From Streptomyces macrolidinus (GTDB taxonomy: Bacteria > Actinomycetota > Actinomycetes > Streptomycetales > Streptomycetaceae): a stretch of 64,000 nucleotides of DNA. A model generated the notes under the pieces. The model was given only the letters and a program-made list of their open reading frames with translations. It was not told the DNA's origin and made no database searches. The stretch is taken from the NCBI RefSeq assembly GCF_023887685.1, contig NZ_JAMWMR010000002.1:248001-312000 (forward strand). The letters are read 5' to 3'. The first letter of the stretch is position 1; each line of letters opens with the position of its first letter. Shown here in pieces: positions 16,502 through 25,403 of this stretch. A program made the position numbers and the translations under genes.

Positions 16502-17245
16502 ATGCTCTGTCCCATGCGCTCCACCTGGAACAGGGCGGTCGGCAGAGCGGTGCGGGACCCCTCGGCGCCGATGACCCACGGGCTGATCGCCCTGTGCTGC
16601 TTCCTCTTCGTGATCGGACCGGCCGCGGGCCTGATCCCCGCGTACGGCACCGGGGAGGCGCTGATCGCCGCCCAGCGGGCCTACTTCGGCCACTGGGGCG
16701 TGGTGCCCGCGGAGCTGTTCAGCGGGGCGCCACGGGCCGTACTCACCCCCGCCACGGCGCTGTTCGTGCACGGGAGCTGGGTGCATCTGCTCGGCAACAT
16801 GCTCTTCCTCCATGTCTTCGGGGCGATGACCGAGGAGCGGATGGGCCGCCTGGAGTTCGCCCTGTTCTATCTGGGCTGCGGCGCTCTGGCACTGCTCGGG
16901 TACGCGGCGGCCGACGCCGACTCGGCCCAGAGCCTGGTCGGGGCGTCCGGCGCGATCTCCGGTGTCCTCGGCGCCTTCCTCTTCCTGTTCCCGAGGGCCA
17001 GGGTCACCAGTCTCTTCCCGTTCCTGCTCTTCCTCCCGCTGCGCTTCCCGGCCTGGGTGGTGCTGCCCTTCTGGGCGAGCCTGCAGTGGCTGGCGGCCGG
17101 CCGGGCCACCGAGAGCCCGGGGGTCGCCTACCTCGCCCATGTGATCGGGTTCTCGCTGGGCTTCCTCTACGCGTGGGTGCGCTACGGACGTACGAGTAGG
17201 GTGAAATCCCCAGCCAAGGCCCCCGAGGGAGAACACCAGCCGTGA
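16502..17245 (+). CDS. rhomboid family intramembrane serine protease
   Basis: A 247-residue protein with about six membrane segments. The catalytic serine lies in GASGAISG (Ser149) and the histidine in AHVIGF (His213); HLLGNMLFLHVFG is the conserved second-helix motif. It cleaves transmembrane segments of substrate proteins within the membrane; the substrates are unknown. ATG 16502 is used; ATG 16514 (MRSTWN) is equally plausible. Its stop overlaps the next start in a GTGA arrangement. Confidence 0.9.
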   Translation: MLCPMRSTWNRAVGRAVRDPSAPMTHGLIALCCFLFVIGPAAGLIPAYGTGEALIAAQRAYFGHWGVVPAELFSGAPRAVLTPATALFVHGSWVHLLGNMLFLHVFGAMTEERMGRLEFALFYLGCGALALLGYAAADADSAQSLVGASGAISGVLGAFLFLFPRARVTSLFPFLLFLPLRFPAWVVLPFWASLQWLAAGRATESPGVAYLAHVIGFSLGFLYAWVRYGRTSRVKSPAKAPEGEHQP

Positions 17246-17523
17246 TCACCGCGATCGTCCTCATCAAGACCAGCGTGGACCGGATCCCCGAGATCGCCGA
17301 GTCGATCGCCGCTCTGGACTGCGTCAGCGAGGTCTTCTCCGTCACCGGTACCTACGACCTCATCGCCATGGTCCGGGTGAAGGCCCACGACGACCTCGCC
17401 GACGTCATCCCCGGCCGCATCAGCAAGATCCCGGGCGTCCTGGCCACGGACACGCATGTCGCCTTCCGCACGTACTCGCAGCACGACCTGGAGGCGGCGT
17501 TCGCGATCGGTCTGGACAACTAG
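17242..17523 (+). CDS. stand-alone Lrp/AsnC ligand-binding (RAM) domain protein
   Basis: A 93-residue protein consisting only of the effector-binding RAM domain of Lrp/AsnC regulators (IVLIKTSVDRIPEIA, SVTGTYDLIAMVRV), without a helix-turn-helix. Such stand-alone proteins form dimers and octamers that bind amino acids and may modulate full-length Lrp proteins. GTG 17242 overlaps the rhomboid stop by four bases, so translation is coupled. No full Lrp gene is in the window. Confidence 0.9.
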   Translation: MITAIVLIKTSVDRIPEIAESIAALDCVSEVFSVTGTYDLIAMVRVKAHDDLADVIPGRISKIPGVLATDTHVAFRTYSQHDLEAAFAIGLDN

Positions 17524-17533
17524 GGCCGGCTCT

Positions 17534-18883
17534 CTACGACCGCCCGGCCCCGCGGACCACGAGTTCCCGCACCGCGCGCAGGAACCGCTCCACGTGCTCG
17601 TCGGGGGTGCCCGCGCCGAAGCTGACGCGGATCGCGTTCAGGGGCTTCTCGCCGGGCGCGCTCTCGGGGGCGTTCCCGGCGGCGTTCTCAGGGGCGCCGC
17701 ACTCCCCCGGTGTGCGCGGGTCGCCGCCGAGCAGGGTGCGCACCAGAGGGTGGGCGCAGAACAGGCCGTCCCGTACGCCGATCCCGTACCCGGCGGAGAG
17801 CGCGGCGGCGAAGCGGGAGCCGTCCCAGCCCTCGACGACGAAGGACAGCACGCCGACCCGGGGCGCCTCGTCGCCGAAGAGCGAGAGCACCGTGACCTCC
17901 GGGATCTCGGCGAGCCCGTCCCTGACCGTACGGACCAGATGCTGCTCGCGGTCGACCAGTGACGCGAACCCGGCCTCGGTGAGGGCCCGGCACGCGGCGG
18001 CGATGGCGTAGGCGCCGATCACGTTGGGCGACCCGGCCTCGTGCCGCGCGGCGCCCTCGTGCCACTCGACGTCCACTCCCCCGTCCGTACGCCGGGTGAC
18101 GCTGCGGCTGGCGCCGCCGCCCGCGAGGTACGGCTCGGCCGCGCGCAGCCAGTCGGCGCGACCGGCGAGGACGCCGGAGCCGAAGGGGGCGTACAGCTTG
18201 TGCCCGGAGAAGGCGACCCAGTCGACGTCCAGGTCGCGCACGGACACCGGGTGATGCGGGGCGAGCTGGGCGGCGTCCAGGACGATCCGGGCGCCGTGCG
18301 CGTGGGCAGCCGCCGCCAGCTCGCGTACGGGCCACCGCTCGCCGGTGACGTTGGAGGCGCCGGTGACGCAGACGAGGGCCGGGCCGTGGGGGTCCCGGTC
18401 GGCCAGGGCGTGCTCCAGGGTCTCCACGGCCTGGCGCGGCGTGCGCGGCGCGTCGAGGTAGGTGACGTCGGAGTTCCGCCAGGGCAGCAGGGAGGCGTGG
18501 TGCTCGGTCTCGAAGACGAAGACCCGGCAGCCCGCCGGGAGGGCCGCGGCGAGCAGGTTGAGCGAGTCGGTGGTGGACCGGGTGAAGATCACCTCATGTC
18601 CGTCCGCGCAGTCGAGGAAGTCGGCGACGGTCCGGCGGGCGTTCTCGAAGAGGTCGGTGGACACCTGCGAGAGATGCCCGGCGCCGCGGTGGACGCTGCC
18701 GTAGTAGGGCGCGTACGCCGCCACGTCGTCCCAGACCCGCTGGAGCGCGGGGGCGCTGGCGGCGTAGTCGAGCGCGGCGTAGGTGATCTCGCCGCCGGAC
18801 GCGAGCGGGACGGTGACGTCACGGCCCAGCACGGGCAGCGGAGCCGGGAGGGACGGGGCGGCGGCAGGGGTGAGGACAGACAT
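17534..18883 (-). CDS. class V aminotransferase (cysteine desulfurase-like)
   Basis: A 449-residue PLP enzyme of the NifS/CsdA class. Visible are YGSVHRGAG, VIFTRSTTDSLNLLA, the ETEHHASLLPW substrate loop and FSGHKLYAPFGSGVL with the PLP lysine. The usual C-terminal desulfurase loop (SSGxxC/SGHHC) is not obvious; instead there is an insertion rich in Ala, Glu and Pro (AGNAPESAPGEKPL), so true cysteine desulfurase activity is uncertain. It may be an isopenicillin N epimerase-like or kynureninase-like enzyme. ATG 18883 is the start. It converges on the RAM-domain gene 10 bases away. Confidence 0.82.
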   Translation of the reverse strand: MSVLTPAAAPSLPAPLPVLGRDVTVPLASGGEITYAALDYAASAPALQRVWDDVAAYAPYYGSVHRGAGHLSQVSTDLFENARRTVADFLDCADGHEVIFTRSTTDSLNLLAAALPAGCRVFVFETEHHASLLPWRNSDVTYLDAPRTPRQAVETLEHALADRDPHGPALVCVTGASNVTGERWPVRELAAAAHAHGARIVLDAAQLAPHHPVSVRDLDVDWVAFSGHKLYAPFGSGVLAGRADWLRAAEPYLAGGGASRSVTRRTDGGVDVEWHEGAARHEAGSPNVIGAYAIAAACRALTEAGFASLVDREQHLVRTVRDGLAEIPEVTVLSLFGDEAPRVGVLSFVVEGWDGSRFAAALSAGYGIGVRDGLFCAHPLVRTLLGGDPRTPGECGAPENAAGNAPESAPGEKPLNAIRVSFGAGTPDEHVERFLRAVRELVVRGAGRS

Positions 18884-19312
18884 GGGTGCACTCCCGTGAG
18901 AGCAGACGGAACCACCGTGCCGGGCGGCGCACGCGAGAGCACGCCTGCGTCAGCGGCACAGGGTGAAGTGGAGAAGGGGGATGCGGGGGTGGGGCCGGAC
19001 GGCCCTAACGCATTCGCTTGCTCACGGGGAGGCTCCCTCGTACGACCAGGACCCCTGGTGACGCGAGGGGTCCGCGCTTGCCGTGGGCCTTGCTGCTCAC
19101 GGCCTGGTCTTCACCCGGGGCACCCCGCCACGGACGGAGGGTTGCCGGACAGTCGGCCGGGGCCTTGCGACTGTCACTCATGACCTGGTTCAGGACCGTA
19201 CGGGACGTGATCGTCCGGCCGCAACTCCTGTCCGGATAGCGGGATGTACGGCGCTCTGCCCGCCTCTTGAGGAAACACGCCTCTTGATGAAGAGACACCG
19301 AGGAAGCACGAC
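18884..19312. other. long intergenic stretch between aminotransferase and trpD
   Basis: About 430 bases without a convincing gene. Short open frames here lack ribosome sites and any recognisable similarity. A 7-base hairpin (GGACCCC/GGGGTCC, 19049-19073) and a direct repeat CGCCTCTTGA (19261-19270 and 19279-19288) are the only structures seen. It must hold the aminotransferase promoter; an unrecognised small RNA cannot be excluded. Confidence 0.4.
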
Positions 19313-19347
19313 GGCGCGGAGCCCGGCGTCATGCCGGACTCCGCGCC
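19313..19347 (-). terminator. trpD terminator
   Basis: A 15-base stem with one mismatch (19313-19327 with 19333-19347) and a 5-base loop begins 11 bases after the trpD stop. Confidence 0.8.
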
Positions 19348-19357
19348 CTCGCCGCGC

Positions 19358-20422
19358 CTATGCGTTGCTCGCGGCCACCCAGCGCTCCAGCGTCCGCCGG
19401 GCCGCGCCCGAGTCGATCGACTCCGCGGCCTGCTCCATCCCGGCGCGGATCTGCTCGGCCAGCGAGGCCCCCGTGGGCTCCAGCGCCACCAGCGCCGCCG
19501 CCGAGTTCAGCAGCACCGCGTCCCGTACCGGCCCGGTCTCGCCCTCCAGCAGCCGCCGCGCGACGTCCGCGTTGTACGAGGCGTCCGCGCCCCGCAGCGC
19601 CTCCAGGGGCACCAGGTCGATACCGACGTCCCGGGGATCGAAGTGCTCCTCGGTCACCTTGCCGTCCCGGACGATCCACACATGGGACGTGGAGGTCGTG
19701 GTCAGCTCGTCGAGGCCGTCGTCGCCGCGGAACACCAGGGAGGAGTTGCCGCGTTCGGCGAAGACGCCGGCCACGATCGGCGCCTCGTGCGCGATGGCCA
19801 CGCCGACCGCCTGCGACTTCACCTTCGCCGGATTGGTCAGCGGACCGAGGAGGTTGAACACCGTCCGGATCCCCAACTGCCCGCGCGCGGCGCCGACATG
19901 GCGCAGTGCCGGATGGAACTTCACCGCGAAGCAGAAGGTGATCCCGGCCTCCTGGGCGACCTCCACGACCCGCTTCGGGGTCAGGTCGAGGTTGACGCCC
20001 AGCTTCTCCAGCACGTCGGACGCCCCGGACGCCGAGGACGCGGCACGGTTGCCGTGCTTGACGACCTTCGCGCCGGTACCCGCGACGACGATCGACGACA
20101 TGGTGGAGATGTTCACCGTCTTCGCGCCGTCGCCGCCCGTACCGACGATGTCGACGGTGGCGCCCGGTACCTCTATCACGTTCGCGTGCTCGTACATCGT
20201 GCGGACGAGCCCGTTGATCTCCTCGACCGTCGCGCCCTTGGCGCGCAGGGACACCGCGAACCCGGCGATCTGCGCGTCGGTCGCCTCCCCGCGCATGATC
20301 AGGTTCATCGCCCAGGCGGTGTCGTCCGCGGTGAGGTTCCGGCCCTCCAGCAGGCCGTTCAGCAGGGCGGGCCAGGAACGGGCCGCCGCGGTGTCGCCTC
20401 CAGCGGGGGTCACAGCAGTCAT
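19358..20422 (-). CDS. trpD: anthranilate phosphoribosyltransferase
   Basis: Transfers phosphoribose from PRPP to anthranilate, the second committed step of tryptophan synthesis. The 354-residue sequence has [17 protein letters not shown] (PRPP loop), [19 protein letters not shown] and the [16 protein letters not shown] region. It is not in a trp operon but directly downstream of qcrB, as in M. tuberculosis (Rv2192c beside ctaE/qcrCAB). A strong hairpin lies between qcrB and trpD, so it probably has its own promoter or depends on read-through. ATG 20422. Confidence 0.96.
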   Translation of the reverse strand: MTAVTPAGGDTAAARSWPALLNGLLEGRNLTADDTAWAMNLIMRGEATDAQIAGFAVSLRAKGATVEEINGLVRTMYEHANVIEVPGATVDIVGTGGDGAKTVNISTMSSIVVAGTGAKVVKHGNRAASSASGASDVLEKLGVNLDLTPKRVVEVAQEAGITFCFAVKFHPALRHVGAARGQLGIRTVFNLLGPLTNPAKVKSQAVGVAIAHEAPIVAGVFAERGNSSLVFRGDDGLDELTTTSTSHVWIVRDGKVTEEHFDPRDVGIDLVPLEALRGADASYNADVARRLLEGETGPVRDAVLLNSAAALVALEPTGASLAEQIRAGMEQAAESIDSGAARRTLERWVAASNA

Positions 20423-20498
20423 CAGCCGCTCCTGGGGTGATGTCCCGAACGGGACGCGAATCGAACTGGTACCAGCCTATCCAGCTCCGGACACGAGG

Positions 20499-20531
20499 AA
20501 GGACCCCGTCCGCAGTGCAGACGGGGTCCTT
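20499..20531 (-). terminator. qcrCAB terminator
   Basis: A perfect 12-base stem AAGGACCCCGTC / GACGGGGTCCTT with a 9-base loop, 21 bases past the qcrB stop and 77 bases before trpD. Confidence 0.85.
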
Positions 20532-20551
20532 CGTGGCGTGGCGTGCCGCGA

Positions 20552-22189
20552 TCAGTGGTGGCCGTGGCCGCTCGTGATCTCCTTGTACTCCTCAGCCGTG
20601 GGCTTGGGGATCTGGTTCTCTTCCCCGAAGTACGCGGTGCTCAGCTTGGCGCGGAGCTTCTGCGAACCCTTGAGCTTCCGCTCGACGCCGTTCTCGTCGA
20701 CGAGCGGGCCGATCTCGGCCGGCTGGTACTGCTCGTGCGCGGTGAGCGTGTGGAGCTGCTCCTGGCTGAGCGGCTCGTGCACCTCGATGAACTCACCGTG
20801 CGGCAGCCGCTTGATGATGCCCGACTCGCGGCCGTGCAGCACCTTGTCGCGGTCGCGGCGCTGGAGGCCGAGGCAGATCCGCTTGGTGATGATGAACGCG
20901 AGGACCGGTCCGACGAAGAACGTGATACGGACGAACCAGGTGATCGCGTTGATCGACAGGTGGAAGTGCGTGGCCCACAGGTCGTTGCCACCGCCGACCA
21001 GCATCACCAGGTAGGCGGTGAGCCAGGCGACACCGAACGCGGTACGCGTCGGGGCGTTGCGCGGACGGTCCAGGATGTGGTGCTCGCGCTTGTCGCCGGT
21101 GACCCACGACTCGATGAACGGGTAGACCGCGATCGCGGCGAGGACCAGCGGGAAGATCACCAGCGGGATGAACACACCCAGGACGAGCGTGTGACCCCAC
21201 AGGTTGATCTCCCAGCCCGGCATCACACGGATCAGACCCTCGGCGAAGCCCATGTACCAGTCGGGCTGGGCGCCCGTGGACACCTGGTCCGCGCGGTAGG
21301 GGCCGATGCCCCAGATCGGGTTGATCGAGGCGATCGCCGCGATGGCCGCGATGACACCGAAGACCAGGAAGAAGAAGCCTCCGGCCTTGGCCATGTACAC
21401 CGGCAGCAGCGGCATGCCGACGACGTTGTTGTTCGTCTTGCCGGGACCCGCGAACTGCGTGTGCTTGTGGTAGAAGACCAGGATCAGGTGCGCGACCATC
21501 AGGCCGAGCATGATGCCGGGCAGCAGCAGGATGTGGATCGAGTAGAAGCGGGCCACGAAGTCGTGCCCCGGGAACTCGCCGCCGTAGAGGAACATCGAGA
21601 TGTACGTACCGACGATCGGCACGGACAGGATCGCGCCCTCCATGAAGCGGACACCGGTGCCGGAGAGCAGGTCGTCCGGGAGCGAGTAACCGGTGAAGCC
21701 GGTGAACATGCCGAGGACGAACAGCAGGAAGCCGAACAGCCAGTTGACCTCACGCGGCTTGCGGAACGCGCCCGTGAAGAACACGCGCATCATGTGCACG
21801 AACATGCCGGCGAGGAAGATCAGCGCGGCCCAGTGGTGGATCTGCCGGATCAGCAGACCACCGCGGACCTCGAAGCTGATGTGCATGGTCGAGTTGAAGG
21901 CCTCGCTCATCAACTGACCCTGCAACGGCACGTAACTGCCGTCGTAGACCACCTCGTTCATCGACGGGTGGAAGAACAGCGTCAGATACACACCCGTGAG
22001 GATGATGATGATGAAGCTGTACATGCACACTTCGCCCAACATGAACGACCAGTGGTCGGGGAAGATCTTGCGCATGTTGGCCTTGGCCAGGGAGTAGATC
22101 CCCAGGCGACCGTCGGCCCAGTCCGCTACACGCTCGCCGGCCGGCGGCTCTCGGCGCGCGCCGGACTCGTTGCTCGGGTTAGTGCTCAT
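20552..22189 (-). CDS. qcrB: cytochrome bc1 complex cytochrome b subunit
   Basis: The quinol-oxidising membrane subunit, 545 residues, binding two b hemes. Seen are the paired-histidine helices (TMHISFEVRGGLL, QIHHWAALIFLAG, FYSIHILLLPG), GVRFMEGAILSVPIVGTY, and QPDWYMG, the actinobacterial form of the PEWY Qo-site motif. The long C-terminal extension (about 140 residues) is typical of actinobacterial QcrB. ATG 22189 overlaps the qcrA stop (ATGA). It acts with QcrA, QcrC and the aa3 oxidase as a supercomplex. Confidence 0.97.
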   Translation of the reverse strand: MSTNPSNESGARREPPAGERVADWADGRLGIYSLAKANMRKIFPDHWSFMLGEVCMYSFIIIILTGVYLTLFFHPSMNEVVYDGSYVPLQGQLMSEAFNSTMHISFEVRGGLLIRQIHHWAALIFLAGMFVHMMRVFFTGAFRKPREVNWLFGFLLFVLGMFTGFTGYSLPDDLLSGTGVRFMEGAILSVPIVGTYISMFLYGGEFPGHDFVARFYSIHILLLPGIMLGLMVAHLILVFYHKHTQFAGPGKTNNNVVGMPLLPVYMAKAGGFFFLVFGVIAAIAAIASINPIWGIGPYRADQVSTGAQPDWYMGFAEGLIRVMPGWEINLWGHTLVLGVFIPLVIFPLVLAAIAVYPFIESWVTGDKREHHILDRPRNAPTRTAFGVAWLTAYLVMLVGGGNDLWATHFHLSINAITWFVRITFFVGPVLAFIITKRICLGLQRRDRDKVLHGRESGIIKRLPHGEFIEVHEPLSQEQLHTLTAHEQYQPAEIGPLVDENGVERKLKGSQKLRAKLSTAYFGEENQIPKPTAEEYKEITSGHGHH

Positions 22190-23238
22190 CCGCGCTCCCA
22201 GAATGCAGGACCGACGGGCTCTTCGAAGTCGCCGAGCGCTTCGAGGTAACCATCCGCGTTGACGCCGATGCGCAGCTGCGGCAGGGCGTGCCCGGCCGGG
22301 CCGAAGATGACCCGGGCACCGTCGGAGAGGTCGAAGGTGGACTGGTGACACGGGCAGAGGACGTGGTGCGTCTGCTGCTCGTAGAGGGAGATCGGGCAAC
22401 CGACGTGGGTGCAGATCTTCGAGTAGGCCACGATGCCCTCGTGGGACCACTCGAGTTCCTTCTTGTCCTTGATGTCGACCGGCTCCAGCCGGACGAGCAT
22501 CAGGGCCGCCTTGGCGATCTCGTTCTGGAATTCCTCGTCGTGCTCCTCCAGGCCCTCGGGCTTGGCGAAGGTGAGCGAGCCGACCGCGACGTCCGAAGGA
22601 CGCATCGGCTGGTTCGTGTTCATGTTGACGAGGAGCTTGCCGTTGCGCCAGGCGGTGTGGCGCAGCTTCGTCCCGGGCTTCGGGCCGAGGCCGCCCAGCA
22701 GGAAGAGGCTGGAGAGCGGCACCACGGTCAGCGCACCGAACATCGTGGTGCGGATGAGCTTGCGGCGGCCGATCGCGGATTCCTTGGCACCCTGGCGGAA
22801 GTCGGCCATGACCTTCGCCTTGACCTCGGGCGAGGCCTCGATCGGGTGACGCTCGTCGGCGACCTCCACGTCGGACATCAGGGTGCGGGCCCAGTGGACC
22901 GCGCCCGCGCCGATCGCGAACAGCGCCACGCCCAGCGTCAGGCCCAGCGCGAAGTTGAGCGCGCTGACGTGACCGAGCGGGAAGACGTAGATCGACTTGT
23001 CGACCGGGATCGCGAGGTACGAGGCGATGAAGCCGACGGCGGCCAGCATCGACAGCGTGAACAGCAGGGCTACCGTGCGCTCGGAGCGCTTGGCGGCCCG
23101 CTCGTCGATGTCCTGGATCCGGGGCTCGTGGGGCGGGAGACCCGGATCGGCGAACGGGTTCCTCTCGTCCGCGACCTCACCGGCCGCGGACTCCTGCTCA
23201 GCGGGCAGGTTCTCTTCGGGAATGTCTTGGCTACTCAT
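22186..23238 (-). CDS. qcrA: cytochrome bc1 complex Rieske iron-sulfur subunit
   Basis: Carries electrons from quinol to the cytochrome c domain through a 2Fe-2S centre. The 350-residue protein has three N-terminal membrane helices (actinobacterial type, against one in mitochondria) and the Rieske ligands CTHVGCP and CPCHQSTFDLSDG near the C-terminus. The acidic N-terminus (about 70 residues) is cytoplasmic. ATG 23238 overlaps the qcrC stop (ATGA), and its own stop overlaps qcrB, so the three genes form a coupled operon. Confidence 0.97.
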   Translation of the reverse strand: MSSQDIPEENLPAEQESAAGEVADERNPFADPGLPPHEPRIQDIDERAAKRSERTVALLFTLSMLAAVGFIASYLAIPVDKSIYVFPLGHVSALNFALGLTLGVALFAIGAGAVHWARTLMSDVEVADERHPIEASPEVKAKVMADFRQGAKESAIGRRKLIRTTMFGALTVVPLSSLFLLGGLGPKPGTKLRHTAWRNGKLLVNMNTNQPMRPSDVAVGSLTFAKPEGLEEHDEEFQNEIAKAALMLVRLEPVDIKDKKELEWSHEGIVAYSKICTHVGCPISLYEQQTHHVLCPCHQSTFDLSDGARVIFGPAGHALPQLRIGVNADGYLEALGDFEEPVGPAFWERG

Positions 23239-24047
23239 GACTTCTTGGCCTTTGCGGTCCGAGCGGCGACCCAGACGGCGACCGCGATCAGCGCACCGAG
23301 TCCGAAGATCCAGGCGAACAGGCCCTCGGAGACCGGGCCGAGACCGCCCAGCTCCAGACCGCCCGGGTTCTTGGTCTCATCGCTGTTGACCGCGTCGAGG
23401 TACGCGATGATGTCCTTCTTGTTCTCCGACGACAGCGTGGTGTCGGGGAAGGACGGCATGTTCTGCGGGCCGGTCTGCATGGCCTCGTAGAGATGCTTCG
23501 GAGAGACACCCTCAAGGGTCGGCGCGAACTTGCCGTGCGTCAGCGCGCCACCCTTGCCGGTGAAGTTGTGGCACTGCGCGCAGTTCTGGCGGAAGAGCTC
23601 GCCACCCCGACCGAGGTCAGCACCCTCGGGGCTGTACTCGTTCGTCGTCGGCACGGCCGGACCGGCGCCGAGGGAGGCGACGAAGGCCGCGAGCTGGTCG
23701 ATCTCGGCCTGCGTGTAGATGGTCTTCTTCCGCGGGACCTGGGCGCCCTGGGAAGTGGCGGCCGGCATACGGCCGGTGCCCACCTGGAAGTCCACGGCCG
23801 CGGCGCCTACGCCCACCAGGCTCGGGCCGTCGGAGCTGCCCTGACCGCCGGTGCCGTGGCAGCTTGCGCAACCCACCTGGTAGAGCTTCTTGCCCTCTTC
23901 GATGGCGAGGGACTGCGCGGTCTCATCGGCCTGTGCCTTGCTCGCGGGCGCGAACGCGGCGTACAGCCCCCCGGTGGCCGCCAGCGCGAGGAGTAGGACG
24001 ACGACAGCCGCCAGCGGATGGCGTCGTCGTGCGGAGAGCTTTTTCAC
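23235..24047 (-). CDS. qcrC: cytochrome bc1 complex diheme cytochrome c subunit
   Basis: A 270-residue membrane-anchored c-type cytochrome with two heme sites, CASCH and CAQCH, which replaces separate c1 and soluble c in actinobacteria and passes electrons straight to CtaC. There is an N-terminal signal/anchor (about 12-32) and a C-terminal membrane helix (LFAWIFGLGALIAVAVWVA). First gene of qcrCAB, 110 bases after ctaE; a small inverted repeat (24112-24131) in that gap may attenuate or process the transcript. Confidence 0.97.
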   Translation of the reverse strand: MKKLSARRRHPLAAVVVLLLALAATGGLYAAFAPASKAQADETAQSLAIEEGKKLYQVGCASCHGTGGQGSSDGPSLVGVGAAAVDFQVGTGRMPAATSQGAQVPRKKTIYTQAEIDQLAAFVASLGAGPAVPTTNEYSPEGADLGRGGELFRQNCAQCHNFTGKGGALTHGKFAPTLEGVSPKHLYEAMQTGPQNMPSFPDTTLSSENKKDIIAYLDAVNSDETKNPGGLELGGLGPVSEGLFAWIFGLGALIAVAVWVAARTAKAKKS

Positions 24048-24157
24048 GGATTACCCCGGTGTCAGGATCTTCTGCGTCGATGCTTCTGGAAATGGATCGT
24101 GTCGTCGCGAGCGATCGGCTCCCCCCGATCGGGTGACCGTTCGCCTTCGCCGACCGA

Positions 24158-24778
24158 TTACTTGATCATGTAGATCGTGGCGAAGAGGCCGATCCAAACG
24201 ACATCGACGAAGTGCCAGTAGTAGGACACGACGATGGCGGCGGTCGCCTGCTCATGAGTGAACCTCTTCGCCGCGTAGGTGCGTCCGAGGACCAACAGGA
24301 AGGCGATGAGACCGCCGGTCACATGCAGTCCGTGGAATCCGGTGGTCAGATAGAACACCGAGCCGTACGGGTCCGAGGACAGCGAGAGGCCGTCCTTCTT
24401 GACCAGCTCGGTGTACTCGAAGACCTGGCCACCGATGAAGATCGCACCCATGATGAAGGTGAGGATGAACCAGCCCCGGAGCTTCTTCACGTCCCCGCGC
24501 TCGGCGGCGAAGACGCCGAGCTGACAGGTCAGTGAGGAAAGCACCAGGATGGTGGTGTTCGTCGCCGAGAACGGGAAGTTGAGAGCACTCGCCATCTCCT
24601 TCCAGTGCTCGGGCCCGGTCACCGATCGCAGGGTGAAGTACATCGCGAAGAGGGCCGCGAAGAACATCAGCTCGGAACTCAGCCAGATGATGGTTCCGAC
24701 GCTGGTGAGGTTCGGTCGATTGACCGACGGGTGCGCGTGCCCGGTTTCTACTGTCGTTGCTGTCGCCACGACCGACAT
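24158..24778 (-). CDS. ctaE: cytochrome c oxidase subunit III
   Basis: A 206-residue, five-helix membrane subunit of the aa3 oxidase ([47 protein letters not shown]). It stabilises subunit I and its proton uptake. As in other actinobacteria it sits upstream of qcrCAB rather than with ctaC/ctaD. The start is ATG 24778. It diverges from the receiver-like gene at 24958, so the 180 bases between hold both promoters. Confidence 0.96.
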   Translation of the reverse strand: MSVVATATTVETGHAHPSVNRPNLTSVGTIIWLSSELMFFAALFAMYFTLRSVTGPEHWKEMASALNFPFSATNTTILVLSSLTCQLGVFAAERGDVKKLRGWFILTFIMGAIFIGGQVFEYTELVKKDGLSLSSDPYGSVFYLTTGFHGLHVTGGLIAFLLVLGRTYAAKRFTHEQATAAIVVSYYWHFVDVVWIGLFATIYMIK

Positions 24779-24957
24779 TATGTCGGTCGCTTATCCCGCC
24801 CTCACGCCGGGGGGTGCTGTTCGGGGCCGCCGTACCGTGTGTACTGCCCGGATGGCGCATCAAAGCGGTGTTCCGGCCCGCTGTTGACGCGGTACGCGAG
24901 GGAGTACGATCCGGCGCAACGATCCGTTCCGTACGACGCAGACGTCCCGGAGGGAAC

Positions 24958-25359
24958 ATGCAGCCGACCGCCACGGTGCTGGTCTACAGCGACGACTCCA
25001 CCACCCGAGAACAGGTGCGGCTCGCGACCGGGCGCAGGCCCGCCGCGGACCTTCCCGAGGTCGAGTTCGTGGAGTGCGCGACACCGGGCGCCGTCCTCAG
25101 AGAGCTGCACCGGGGCGGCATCGACGTGTGCGTCCTGGACGGCGAGGCCGTGCCGATGGGCGGGATGGGCGTCTGCCGGGAGATCAAGGACGAGATCTTC
25201 GAGTGCCCGCCCGTGCTGCTGCTGATCGCCCGGCCGCAGGACGCCTGGCTGGCGACGTGGAGCCGGGCGGACGCCGCTGTGGCGCTGCCGGTCGAGCCGG
25301 TCGAGTTCGCCTCGGCCCTGGCCACGCTGCTGCGGCGCAAGGCCCTGGTGAGCGCCTGA
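24958..25359 (+). CDS. receiver-like protein without output domain, degenerate active site
   Basis: A 133-residue protein with the outline of a response-regulator receiver: VLVYSDD (acidic pair), VCVLDGEAVPMGG with Asp61 at the phospho-acceptor position, then VLLLIARPQ and ALPVEPVEF. The switch Thr/Ser after the fourth strand appears to be Ala, and the conserved lysine before Pro is missing (LPVEP). Normal phosphotransfer is therefore doubtful. ATG 24958 follows CGGAGGGAA. It diverges from ctaE and lies inside the respiratory cluster, which suggests a part in oxidase regulation or assembly, but no direct evidence is visible. Confidence 0.75.
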   Translation: MQPTATVLVYSDDSTTREQVRLATGRRPAADLPEVEFVECATPGAVLRELHRGGIDVCVLDGEAVPMGGMGVCREIKDEIFECPPVLLLIARPQDAWLATWSRADAAVALPVEPVEFASALATLLRRKALVSA

Positions 25360-25372
25360 GGGCTGCCCCCGG

Positions 25373-25403
25373 GGCTCCTGGGAGGCCGGGCCTCCCAGGA
25401 GCC
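25373..25403. terminator. bidirectional hairpin between receiver-like gene and L,D-transpeptidase
   Basis: GGCTCCTGGGAGGCC and GGCCTCCCAGGAGCC are complementary with one base between them (25373-25387, 25389-25403), the whole fitting exactly between convergent stop codons. Confidence 0.85.

Noticed and set aside
17534..18883. calling the class V aminotransferase a true cysteine desulfurase
   Set aside because: The PLP lysine is clear but I could not locate the mobile-loop cysteine, so only the broader family name was used.
18884..19312. small protein genes in the trpD-aminotransferase gap (frames of 73 and 97 codons)
   Set aside because: No ribosome site, no third-position G/C preference consistent with a gene, and unfamiliar composition.
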